Positions 1 to 7,755 of a DNA stretch of 33,458 nt are shown piece by piece (the stretch's first letter is position 1; every line of letters starts with the position of its first letter). A program made the position numbers and the translations under genes. Source of the stretch: SBAX01 sp964646605 (GTDB taxonomy: Bacteria > Planctomycetota > Phycisphaerae > UBA1845); contig CAZYEX010000152.1 in assembly GCA_964646605.1 (NCBI GenBank), positions 1 to 33,458 on the forward strand, written 5' to 3'. Under the pieces are notes generated by a model, which was not told where the DNA came from, did no database searches, and saw only the letters and a program-made list of their open reading frames with translations.

Positions 1-101
1 CAACCAGGCCGGCCGAAGGCCAGGCCCTCATCCTCCCCGGCGGAGGGGATGGAAGGAAGGAGGGGGAGCGTCAGGGGGAACCTGGGAACTCTGGTTCCCC
101 C

Positions 102-491
102 TCACACGGATCCCGAAAACCATCCGTTACTCGACGACGAAGATTGTCTCACTTGCTCTGAAACAGTACAGTCTTCGTGCTGTTGGATCGCCCAGGTTGT
201 GAGGATTTGTTTGAGGTTTACCGTGCTCACCAGCGATGGTCTGATCCGATGGGAATGCAGTGGAAGGTCATTGGCGGTGAACCACCAGACTGCAAACACC
301 CCGATCCCAAGCCCAATCACAAGGCGCAACCGGCGCTCGACCATCCAACGGAGGGCACGACGAAGCTTGCCCGGAATCGCCGTGTCGAACGTTGACGCAT
401 CCGTGGAGTCGAATGCGCGACCGCACTCCGCACAACGAGGCTCGATCTGGCCGCGTAAGTCGTATTGGCAGGTACGACAGAACATGGACAT
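102..491 (-). CDS. Small zinc-ribbon membrane protein
   Basis: The 129-residue product opens with a zinc-ribbon knuckle pair, CRTCQYDLRG followed by CAECGRAF, so four cysteines are placed to bind one zinc ion. A basic stretch (about 41-55, RRALRWMVERRLR) precedes one hydrophobic segment (about 56-70) that should cross the membrane, leaving the zinc ribbon cytoplasmic and a polar C-terminal tail outside. The C-x2-C-x-Y-D-L-R-G start is a pattern I associate with many planctomycete proteins of unknown role. The start is ATG at 491; a second ATG two codons later is possible and no strong ribosome site is visible. It is the last gene of the minus-strand group led by the PIN protein and follows one copy of a 54-bp repeat. 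Function is unknown. Confidence 0.65.
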   Translation of the reverse strand: MSMFCRTCQYDLRGQIEPRCAECGRAFDSTDASTFDTAIPGKLRRALRWMVERRLRLVIGLGIGVFAVWWFTANDLPLHSHRIRPSLVSTVNLKQILTTWAIQQHEDCTVSEQVRQSSSSSNGWFSGSV

Positions 492-502
492 GTCTTCGCA
501 AG

Positions 503-556
503 CGTAACGGTTCCCAGCAGCCTACCAACTTGCCCCTCCTTGTCGAGCCAAGCGGC
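503..556 (-). repeat. 54-bp direct repeat, copy 1
   Basis: Hand alignment with 1393-1446 gives 45 of 54 identical bases without gaps, in the same orientation. Read on the minus strand both copies begin GCCGCTTGGCT and end in TTACG. The two copies flank the PIN and small-protein genes. Read in one frame the copy encodes AAWLDKEGQVGRLLG, so it may be a fragment of an old coding sequence and not a regulatory repeat. Confidence 0.65.
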
Positions 557-626
557 CAGCTTTCTCGTGGACTTGGTCCCGGCGCACAGGGAGTCGAGCT
601 CGTCCAAGTCGCCACCCAGTGACACT

Positions 627-839
627 TCAATCCGCTGAAACCACCGGCGAGGTGTTTGGGCCCAGAACCGCACCGGCATGGTCGTCCTCATTAAGGAAGG
701 GCAGGTTCACACGATGTGCCCACTCACGGGCGTGCCGAAGGCGTGTGGCGGGCGGTTCACGCCGCACCGATTCGTAGGCTTCCGCCCGCCAGCGGCGCAC
801 CTCTTGCAGCATTTTGCTCTCACGCATCGTCTTCGGCAT
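627..839 (-). CDS. Small protein paired with PIN-domain gene (possible antitoxin)
   Basis: A 70-residue charged protein (or 61 residues from the third ATG at 812) that starts inside the 3' end of the PIN-domain gene and overlaps it by up to 20 bases. It contains LQEVRRWRAEAYESVRR, a helix rich in Arg and Glu. Small proteins of the pattern M-x-E-V-x-R-W/I-K/R-x-E commonly accompany PIN genes of this subfamily, and I infer an antitoxin or antitoxin-like role from that pairing only. No DNA-binding fold is obvious. The C-terminal part (from about residue 50) is weakly constrained in sequence and a second frame remains open there, so its true end is less certain. Confidence 0.5.
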   Translation of the reverse strand: MPKTMRESKMLQEVRRWRAEAYESVRREPPATRLRHAREWAHRVNLPFLNEDDHAGAVLGPNTSPVVSAD

Positions 840-1310
840 AGAGCACCCCGCCGGGACTCACGATCCGCATCTCATGATGATAGCCTTGTAGAACCGCCAC
901 GGCATTAAATTTTTCCTCTCGTCGGACGTTGGCGATGTGGCGGAAGTTCCACGACACGAGAACATCCAAGCGCCTGTCAAACGCCGCGGCCACGTGCCCG
1001 GCATCGTCCGGCTTGCTTGGCGGCGCGACGCCCGCGGCGAGAAACGCGTCCGCGAGAGCCAGAGCCCGCTCGGACAAAGTGAAAAGCGTCGGACGAACAT
1101 CAGCGACGAGCTTCTCCAAGCGTTCCCGCAAGGGGGACTCGGCGCGGCTGATCTCCTCCAAGACAAGACTGGATATGAACGGTTCGAAAACGCGTCGGCG
1201 ACAGCGATCCAGGAATTCCTCGGTGTCGGCGCGATAGTCCGGCGAATCGTCCGCCAGAGCAAAGCTCCACACGTCGTTTCGATGTAGATTCTCAGCCTCG
1301 TCTCGGCCAT
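820..1310 (-). pseudogene. PIN-domain ribonuclease-like protein, frameshifted near the N terminus
   Basis: The main frame encodes a VapC-like PIN domain: SFALADDSPDYRADTEEF, then VLEEI, then KPDDAGHVAAAF and DVLVSWNFRHI, supplying the acidic residues expected of a Mg2+-dependent RNase site. The true start appears to be ATG at 1310, giving MAETRLRIYIETT, which is the usual first strand of this subfamily with its first acidic residue. That frame runs out of register at about 1272. One extra base there would give YIETTVWSFALAD and restore a full protein of about 163 residues. The uncorrected alternative, a TTG start at 1314, loses the first catalytic strand. The gene overlaps the small downstream protein, as in type II toxin-antitoxin pairs. 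Either the toxin is inactivated or the assembly lacks one base. Confidence 0.75.
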
Positions 1311-1392
1311 TCAATCCACCCCGTCATCACCTCAATGCCGGCCTTCGCAACGCAATGACGGTCCGTCGCGAAAACCCGACGCACCAGCCGAT

Positions 1393-1446
1393 CGTAATCG
1401 TTCACAGCAGCTTACCACCTTGCTCCCCCTTTTCAAGCCAAGCGGC
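1393..1446 (-). repeat. 54-bp direct repeat, copy 2
   Basis: Counterpart of 503-556 with nine mismatches and no gaps in hand alignment. It lies between the stop codon of the YdjY-type gene (1450) and the start of the PIN gene (1310). In the frame matching copy 1 it reads AAWLEKGEQGGKLL followed by a stop codon. Confidence 0.65.
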
Positions 1447-1449
1447 GGG

Positions 1450-2412
1450 CTACGGGCGCGGTTTGGTTTCGATGAGGCCTTCGAAGCCGGATTTGGTGAT
1501 TTTCTCGACGAAGGCCTTTGCGGCCTGGTCGGGGACGGTGGCGGCGTGGCGGATGTGCAACCGGCCGGGGCGAGGGTCATCGGGCGGCGGGCGGAGGAGC
1601 TTGACAAGCAGGTCGGCGGTGAGCGATTGGTCCTTGTAGCGCACGGTGTGTTCGTCGAGCAGTTCGACCTCGACCGTGGGACGGTGGTCGCTGCGGATGA
1701 GCAGCGTGCAGCGCGTCCCGCGGGGGGGGATCTCCTGGGTGTTGGCGGTCAGCCAAAGCTGATCGTTGTCGGGGCTGTGCGCGGAGCCCAGGGCGATCAG
1801 AGCGGAATCAAAATCCACTAGACACGCGACCGTTCCCTCGAGGTCGGCGGCGAAACGACCGTCGGGAAGGGTGCGCGATCCGGCAAAGATCCAATTTAAC
1901 GGCGGGGCGTCGACGCTGTGGGGAGCGTTCTTGGCGTAGGTCACCCACCGGTCGGCGGGGATGACGTGCTCGCCGCTTTCGCCTTGGAAGCGCACGCGAA
2001 TGTCCAAGGGGTCGCCCCTGGCTTCACTCCGCCGCGCGGACTGCTCGTCGTAGCGCGACGGCGATCCGGGGCTAAGCCCGATGAGCCCGAGCGCTTGATG
2101 CACGTGCAGGGGACGGGCGTCGCAGCGGAGGATGCTCTCGTGTTCACGGGTCCGCGGACTGCACGAAAACAGTTCGAGCGCTCCTTCGCGCAGCACGACT
2201 TCGCCGGCGACTTCGACGGTGAGGCTGGGCCAGTCGATTTTCACGCCCGGAGCGAAGGACTTGACCGGTTCGTCGCGATGTTCGTCGGGAGTGGGTGACT
2301 GCCCTAGCATCGGTGCGGTGTAAGCGAACGCCAGGATCGAAACGATCGACGCCGTCCACCCACGGAACGTGGGTCGAGCCACCCGGGTCCTTGATCGACC
2401 CCCGCCGCGCAT
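1450..2412 (-). CDS. YdjY-type exported protein
   Basis: The 320-residue protein has a basic N terminus and a hydrophobic segment (about 20-36) ending near PMLGQS, consistent with an exported protein. The middle carries the YdjY hallmarks: VKIDWPSLTVEVAGEVVLRE, CSPRTREHESIL, and ARPLHVHQALGLIGLSPGSP. These match planctomycete YdjY-domain proteins, whose molecular role is not established. It starts 12 bases after the stop codon of the secretin gene and should be co-transcribed with it, so it may be an accessory of the pilus/secretion cluster. GGAGG lies only three bases from the ATG at 2412, an unusually short spacing. The C-terminal third is not recognised. Confidence 0.8.
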   Translation of the reverse strand: MRGGGRSRTRVARPTFRGWTASIVSILAFAYTAPMLGQSPTPDEHRDEPVKSFAPGVKIDWPSLTVEVAGEVVLREGALELFSCSPRTREHESILRCDARPLHVHQALGLIGLSPGSPSRYDEQSARRSEARGDPLDIRVRFQGESGEHVIPADRWVTYAKNAPHSVDAPPLNWIFAGSRTLPDGRFAADLEGTVACLVDFDSALIALGSAHSPDNDQLWLTANTQEIPPRGTRCTLLIRSDHRPTVEVELLDEHTVRYKDQSLTADLLVKLLRPPPDDPRPGRLHIRHAATVPDQAAKAFVEKITKSGFEGLIETKPRP

Positions 2413-2424
2413 GGGCCTCCGCCG

Positions 2425-5400
2425 CTACTGACCGGGCGAGAAGGAGGGGAAGGCCAGTTCCTCTTGCTCGGACTGAATCAGGATTTTCGGTTTGATGAGG
2501 ATCAACAGCGTCTGCTCGTCTTTGACCATGGAGCGCGAGGAGTACGCCCGCTTGAGAATCGGGATTTTGGAAAGTATGGGAACGCCGGCCTCGACCTCCG
2601 TTTCGCTGGCGAGTTTCTGTCCGCCGATCAGCAGAGTGCCGCCGTCTGGCACGGACACGGTGGTTTGCACGCGCTGCGCGGAGAGGGTGGGCAACTGGAT
2701 GAAGGCCGGGAGGGCCGATCCGCCGCCGAATCCGCCGCCCGCCCCGCCGCCGCTGAAGGGGATGGTCTGCAAGTCGAGCAAGCGGGTGACGCCCGGCCGA
2801 ACCGTCATGGTTACATAGCGTCTGTCGGCGCTCACCGTGGCGTTGACGTCGAGCACGGCCCCGGAGTCGATGACGTTGGTGACCGGGGCCTGGGCGACGG
2901 CGCCGGTGGCGACCACGGGGTTAAGCTGGCTGACGAAGTTTTGCTGGACGGTGACCGCGACCCAGGAGCGCTGCCCGTTGAACAAGACCAGGCGCGGGGC
3001 GGTGAGCACGGAGGTTCGCGAGTCGGCCTGGGTGGCGCGGATGAGGAAATCGACCTGGATGTTGTCGAGGAAGCTGCCGAACACACTCAAAGCCGGACCG
3101 ATGGTCTGGCCCGCGAAACTGCCGGGAACGTCGCTGCCCAAGTTGGCCGGATCGGTGAACTGGGAGAGCCGGTTGATCAGCGGGACGGGCGTCCCCTGAC
3201 TCCCCGATCCACCTTGCCGCTGGGGGATCAAGTACGGTTGACCATAGGGTTGGGCGACGCCTCCGGCGGCGGGGATGGTCGCCAAGCCGGTTCCCAGGGC
3301 CGGGGCGTTGGGTACGAAGCCCAAACGCGAGAAGGAGCGGGGGAGCAGCAGAGCGTTGCCGAGAATGGGGTCGGTGACGGCGCCGGAACCGCTGGGCACG
3401 TAGTCGAAACCGGCGTTGCCGCTGTTGAGCACGAGGTCGATGTCTATGCCGAGTTCCTCGAGGAAGTGGCTGGAGACGGTGACGAACCGGGCCTCGACGG
3501 CGATCTGAATGGCGCGCTGTTCGCGTAGTTTTCCGAGCAGGTCGCCGATTTGCCGCTGAGAGGAGGAGTTCTGGGTGATGACGAGCTGCCCGTTGATCTC
3601 GGAGATCGTTCCGACGGATCCGCCGCGGTCACGCCAACTGTCGGGGGCGACCGTGTCCTGAATCAGTTTCAGGATGTCGCGAACCCGCCCAGCCCGCGCG
3701 GGATCTTCGTCCTCCTCATCGTCGTCATCGCCCTCGCTCCAGGGTCGCCTTGCGGGCTTGGATTGGGCGGCGATCGCCTCTTGCGTTCGCCGATTTATTT
3801 GGGTCAAGTCGGTGAGGGGAGCATCGTTGAACTGCGGAATCTCCATCAGGATATCGTTGATGTCGTAGACGGCTGTAAAGGTTTCGCGGTCCAGGGTCGC
3901 TCGCGTGGCGATCTTCACGGCGCCCTCCATGACCTCGAATCCCACGACGACGGCGTTGGGCGCCCCGGCTTGTTCCAACACTTCGGAGAGGGCCCGTTTC
4001 AGGCTGATCCCGCGGGGGAGGTTCAAATCGATGGGGACGTTGCGTTCCACGCCGGCGCGCTGCAGATCGTTCCAATTGACGATCACGTTGAGTTTGTGGG
4101 CCCCGGCGAGTTTCTCGATGACTTGATCGAAGGGCTCGCGCTGGAAGTCGACGGGGACGGGTTTGTCCAAGGCCCCGTGAAGCTGGCTGTCTCGCGAGCG
4201 GCCCACGCCGCGGCGATCGGGTCGGGCGATCAGTTCGGGCCAATCTTTCGGGTAGTTGATTTCCTGGTACCAGGGGATTTTGGCCTCTTCGACCTCGTTG
4301 AGGGCGTTGCGCGTCTGGGTGTAGAGCTCGTCGCGCAGCTCGCGCCCTCGGCGGTACTGGCGGAGGTCCTCCAGGTCGTCCATCAACCATCGTGCGGGTT
4401 GATACTTGGGGTCGATGACCGAGACCTGCTTGAGGACGTTGACCGCGGCTTCGAGGTCGCCGTCCTTGCGGTGCTGGCGGACCTGGTTCATGAGGGACTC
4501 GACCTGGCGTGCGCGGTTCTCCTGGTCGTGGCGAATCCGCTCGGCACGCTGCTGCTCGATGTCCCGCTGGATTTCCGCAACCTTTTCTTCGTTGTAGGTC
4601 CGTTCGGCGTTGGAAACGTGCTCGGTGAGGGCGTCGAGTTCGGCGCGAAGGGTCTCGTACTTTTCGACGGGGTCGGCGAACTGCTTGCCCGCCTCGACGA
4701 TCTGGCGGGCGCGAATCAACTGTTGATTGGCCTCGTCGAAGCGCTCGCTGGACACATGGTCGCGGATTTGCAGTTCGGCTTCGCGGAACTCGGCCACGGT
4801 CCGCTGCCAGTTAATCTGGTCGTCACGCTGGATGCGTTCGATCAAGGATTCGACCTGGGTTCCGGAGAGGTTCTGACGATGTTGGGCGGCGCGTCGCATA
4901 CCTTCGACGGCCTCGGGATATCCCGGCACGAGCTTGAGGGCCTCCTCATAGAGGCGTTCGGCCTCGGCGTGGCGTCCGCCCTGAAGAGAGGCATCGGCTT
5001 GCTGAGTGATCGCTTTCGCCTTCTGCACATTCTCGGGGGCGATTCCGTTGGATTTCTTGGGAGGTTCGCTCTTGGCAGGGGGCGGTGTCGATGCGGGCTG
5101 CGCGGCGGCTGTGGCGGGGGCAGGGCTTGGCGCTGCGCCGCCTTTTGCGTCGCCTAGTTTCTTTTGCAGATTGGCAGCGCCTTCTCGAACTTGTTTGGGG
5201 GCATATTCGTTGGCCTGCACCGCGGCGACGAGCTTGGCGGCCTTGTCCTTTTCGTTTTCGGAAAGGGCAGTCTCGGCGTCCTCGAGGTCCCGCGCAGCCT
5301 TTTCGGACATGTTGACGGCTACCTGCACACGGTTGAGGTAGTCGTCGCGTGTCGTCTGCTGTTTAGCGGTGAGCTTCCCCCGGTCGATGCCGACGAGAAG

Positions 5401-5556
5401 TTCCTGCGAATCGAGATAGTTCCCCTCGTCGAACAGCTTGATGGCACGGTCGAGGTTGGCTCCCTCGTTTTGGGCCAGTGCCGAGGGGATGGTCCAGGTA
5501 GAAAGGACCAACGCCGTCAGAAACACGTCCAGTGGGGCAAACCGCGTCCTACACAA
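2425..5556 (-). CDS. Large secretin (PilQ/GspD-like outer-membrane pore) with TPR and coiled-coil N-terminal region
   Basis: This 1,043-residue protein should form the outer-membrane channel of a type IV pilus or type II secretion-like machine. In order: signal peptide (1-29, ending SALAQ), a TPR-like unit (31-60), a Pro/Ala linker (138-170), TPR (175-225), coiled coil (235-350), TPR (360-400), an STN/N0-like domain (467-560), a linker with an Asp/Glu run (609-618), an N1-like repeat (620-705), and the secretin beta-barrel domain (about 830-1028). The secretin signature is clear: VPDGGTLLIGGQK followed by VPILSKIPILKRAY. Classical PilQ/GspD proteins are about 650-770 residues, so the TPR/coiled-coil N terminus is an addition. 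The start is TTG at 5556, six bases after AGGAGG; no ATG lies near. The gene has its own promoter candidate and ends 12 bases before the YdjY-type gene. Confidence 0.92.
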   Translation of the reverse strand: MCRTRFAPLDVFLTALVLSTWTIPSALAQNEGANLDRAIKLFDEGNYLDSQELLVGIDRGKLTAKQQTTRDDYLNRVQVAVNMSEKAARDLEDAETALSENEKDKAAKLVAAVQANEYAPKQVREGAANLQKKLGDAKGGAAPSPAPATAAAQPASTPPPAKSEPPKKSNGIAPENVQKAKAITQQADASLQGGRHAEAERLYEEALKLVPGYPEAVEGMRRAAQHRQNLSGTQVESLIERIQRDDQINWQRTVAEFREAELQIRDHVSSERFDEANQQLIRARQIVEAGKQFADPVEKYETLRAELDALTEHVSNAERTYNEEKVAEIQRDIEQQRAERIRHDQENRARQVESLMNQVRQHRKDGDLEAAVNVLKQVSVIDPKYQPARWLMDDLEDLRQYRRGRELRDELYTQTRNALNEVEEAKIPWYQEINYPKDWPELIARPDRRGVGRSRDSQLHGALDKPVPVDFQREPFDQVIEKLAGAHKLNVIVNWNDLQRAGVERNVPIDLNLPRGISLKRALSEVLEQAGAPNAVVVGFEVMEGAVKIATRATLDRETFTAVYDINDILMEIPQFNDAPLTDLTQINRRTQEAIAAQSKPARRPWSEGDDDDEEDEDPARAGRVRDILKLIQDTVAPDSWRDRGGSVGTISEINGQLVITQNSSSQRQIGDLLGKLREQRAIQIAVEARFVTVSSHFLEELGIDIDLVLNSGNAGFDYVPSGSGAVTDPILGNALLLPRSFSRLGFVPNAPALGTGLATIPAAGGVAQPYGQPYLIPQRQGGSGSQGTPVPLINRLSQFTDPANLGSDVPGSFAGQTIGPALSVFGSFLDNIQVDFLIRATQADSRTSVLTAPRLVLFNGQRSWVAVTVQQNFVSQLNPVVATGAVAQAPVTNVIDSGAVLDVNATVSADRRYVTMTVRPGVTRLLDLQTIPFSGGGAGGGFGGGSALPAFIQLPTLSAQRVQTTVSVPDGGTLLIGGQKLASETEVEAGVPILSKIPILKRAYSSRSMVKDEQTLLILIKPKILIQSEQEELAFPSFSPGQ

Positions 5557-5739
5557 GGGGGGCCTCCTGTCTGAAGTCCAGTCCCGGCGTGCCGAGACTT
5601 GGCAGGGTCGAGCAGAGGCGTTTCCCGCCCCTGCGAATTCCGACGACGACGCACCGTAACCTACCCACCCACCATGACTTAGGGGGTGGTGGGCGACTCA
5701 CCCACGGCGTTTGGCGCCATCCCGCCGCAGGGAACGCGG

Positions 5740-5768
5740 ATTCTAGGGCCTGCCCATTTTCGCTGCAA
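5740..5768 (-). promoter_or_regulatory. Sigma-70-like promoter candidate for the secretin gene
   Basis: On the minus strand TTGCAG (5763-5768) and TAGAAT (5740-5745) are separated by exactly 17 bases. Transcription from about 5733 would give a leader of roughly 177 bases before the TTG start at 5556. The leader contains a GTGGGT...ACCCAC-type inverted repeat near 5690-5705. The -35 box is only a partial match. Confidence 0.45.
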
Positions 5769-5838
5769 GCGGGTCCGCTCGATTGCCGTTGCAGGGGGAG
5801 GGCGGCGCCTCCTCGTCCGTGCGGGCAGGGCAGCGAAT

Positions 5839-7713
5839 CTACGGTTGTTTGGCTTTAGGCCGCCACAACCGCTCGGTCAGTTCTCGCTTCTCCGGGTGGT
5901 TTTTGTCCAACAAAACGAACCGCTCTTGCAGTCGCCCCTCGGAATCCACCAGCACGACGGAGGTGGAGGGGGGGGCGGCTGCGAACTTTACGCCCTTGGG
6001 GGGCGTGCCCACCTTGCGCTCACGCACCGCGCGTTCAAAGTCAACATCGACGACGGCGGCGTCGGCGGCGAATTCGACCTCCGGCTTGTCGAGTTGGGTG
6101 GGGTCGTCGATCCTCGGCGCGTCGATCCGTTGTTTGTCGCGGAGGCTCTGTCCGATGGCGGCTTTGATGCGGCTCGTGGGTTTGACCCAAACGCCCGCGA
6201 ACCACTGAAAGAACTCGACACTGATTTCCTGGTTCTTGGGGTTCTCGCCGGTTACGAAAAACTGCGAGGAGCGCTCGATGTTTACCGGATCGGAAGGCTC
6301 GGACCACTCGCTGGGGCTTAAGACCACGGCGGCGTCGTGCGGGTTGTTGAACTTGGCGGGCGCTCCGGCCAGCACGTTGAAGATGCGAAAACGCGACCGG
6401 TATTGATAGGTCGCTCCGTTCTTGAGGCTGTCGACGGCGGCGTCGTGCAGCCAAAGTTGTTGGGTGGGGAGGCGCTCGGGCCGTTTGGAAACGGCCGGCG
6501 CGGCTTGCCCCGCAGGGCCAGTAGGCTGGACCGGCTTTCCAGCGAGTTCCGCTCGTCGGATGTCGCGCTCGACTTGTTCGGCATCTTTCTTGAGCTTGTC
6601 GGCCTTGTCCTTGTCCGCGGGTGTGGCGGTACGATCGAGGATGACGTCAGCAGCCTTGTTTTGGGCTTTGATCGCTTCGTTGACGGCGCGGGTGGTCTTG
6701 GCGGACTCCAGTAACTGCTGCCCCTCCTGCAACGTGCGGGCGATCATTTGCGCGGGGGTTAAGTGCTCGCTTTCCGGGCGTTTCTTCACCGGCTCGCCAG
6801 AGAGGCCGTAGCGATCCGCGGGGTCGGCCGCCGGAGCCTCGTTGGGGAAAAGGTACTCGTCATCCTGCTTGAGCACGTCGCGATAGGAGGTGATGACGGG
6901 CAGGATCCACCGCGTGGGGCGGGCCATCTCCGGAGGCATGGGGCGGATGATATCCAGTTGCATCCTTCGTAATTCGGTGACGTAGTTGTCGAGCACCTTG
7001 AGGGTTTCCTTGTCCACCACCAGCTTGCCGCCCTCATCCAGGAGCGGAACCGCGGGTTCCTTGGGAGGTTTGATGCCGGGCCAGGCGGCGACGTCGGCCC
7101 AGTCCTGGTCCGACCAACTCCCGTCCGGACGACGCATTCGCCGCTGGAGCTGGGGCGGACCAAAGACGAGTTCATCGTGCAACGGCCCGTACTCGCGTCG
7201 CAAGAGCTCCCGTTGGGCTCGGATGTCAAAAACCGCCGACACCGTGGACCAATCCGTCGCAATGTTCTGCGGCGATCCGGAAGGGCTGGTGAGGACCAAT
7301 GTTGCGCGACCCTGACTCACGATCGGTTTGGCGGGTTGCTGGACGGCGACCAAAGCCGCCTGTCCAGCCGTGGGTCCAGCCTTGTCGAGCAATGGCACCT
7401 CGGGTCCCAGGGCCACCGCTAAGGGAAGCGGCGAGGCTTCGACGGGCTTGAGCGATCCGGCAAATTCAGCGAAAAGGGCGTCAGGGGTGGTCGCTTTCGG
7501 GGGTGCGGATCGCAACCGCCCGGCCACCTCGCGGGCCTTTTCCGCGACTTTGGCGTCGATGTTGCCGGGCGTCGAACGCTCGCCGCCGAGTTCCAACTGG
7601 TTCGGGGTGGTGACCAGGTAGCGGGCGATGGCGACGATGAGAATCATCCCTGCCAGCCCGAGGATTCCCTTCTCCAGGTGCCGTTCGATGGGGTTGACCA
7701 GTTGTTTCGCCAT
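5839..7713 (-). CDS. Bitopic membrane protein of the pilus/secretion-like cluster, unknown family
   Basis: The 624-residue protein has one N-terminal membrane segment (about 15-33, GILGLAGMILIVAIARYLV) after a short basic cytoplasmic stretch, so nearly all of it should lie in the periplasm. The remainder is rich in Pro, Ala and Lys with a charged helical stretch (about 345-400). I recognise no catalytic motif. It sits between the PilO-like gene and the secretin gene, the place where PilP or GspC normally connects the inner-membrane ring to the secretin, so a linker role is a reasonable inference from position and topology. It is more than three times the usual length of PilP and lacks a lipobox. 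The start is ATG at 7713, 42 bases after the preceding stop, with a weak ribosome site. A run of eight C on the coding strand near 5977 is a possible slippage site. Confidence 0.7.
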   Translation of the reverse strand: MAKQLVNPIERHLEKGILGLAGMILIVAIARYLVTTPNQLELGGERSTPGNIDAKVAEKAREVAGRLRSAPPKATTPDALFAEFAGSLKPVEASPLPLAVALGPEVPLLDKAGPTAGQAALVAVQQPAKPIVSQGRATLVLTSPSGSPQNIATDWSTVSAVFDIRAQRELLRREYGPLHDELVFGPPQLQRRMRRPDGSWSDQDWADVAAWPGIKPPKEPAVPLLDEGGKLVVDKETLKVLDNYVTELRRMQLDIIRPMPPEMARPTRWILPVITSYRDVLKQDDEYLFPNEAPAADPADRYGLSGEPVKKRPESEHLTPAQMIARTLQEGQQLLESAKTTRAVNEAIKAQNKAADVILDRTATPADKDKADKLKKDAEQVERDIRRAELAGKPVQPTGPAGQAAPAVSKRPERLPTQQLWLHDAAVDSLKNGATYQYRSRFRIFNVLAGAPAKFNNPHDAAVVLSPSEWSEPSDPVNIERSSQFFVTGENPKNQEISVEFFQWFAGVWVKPTSRIKAAIGQSLRDKQRIDAPRIDDPTQLDKPEVEFAADAAVVDVDFERAVRERKVGTPPKGVKFAAAPPSTSVVLVDSEGRLQERFVLLDKNHPEKRELTERLWRPKAKQP

Positions 7714-7755
7714 GTTTCGCTAAATCCTATTTCCCTCAACCGCGATCTTACGAGG

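Noticed and set aside
317..691. 124-codon minus-strand open frame starting MRTTMPVRFWAQ
   Set aside because: Its first half overlaps the end of the small PIN partner and its second half is a frame shadow of the zinc-ribbon gene. The segment around the 54-bp repeat may be an old coding fragment, noted as a repeat instead.
3550..5157. 535-codon plus-strand open frame opposite the secretin gene
   Set aside because: It is a shadow of the GC-rich secretin gene; its translation has no domain pattern, while the minus strand encodes a clear secretin.
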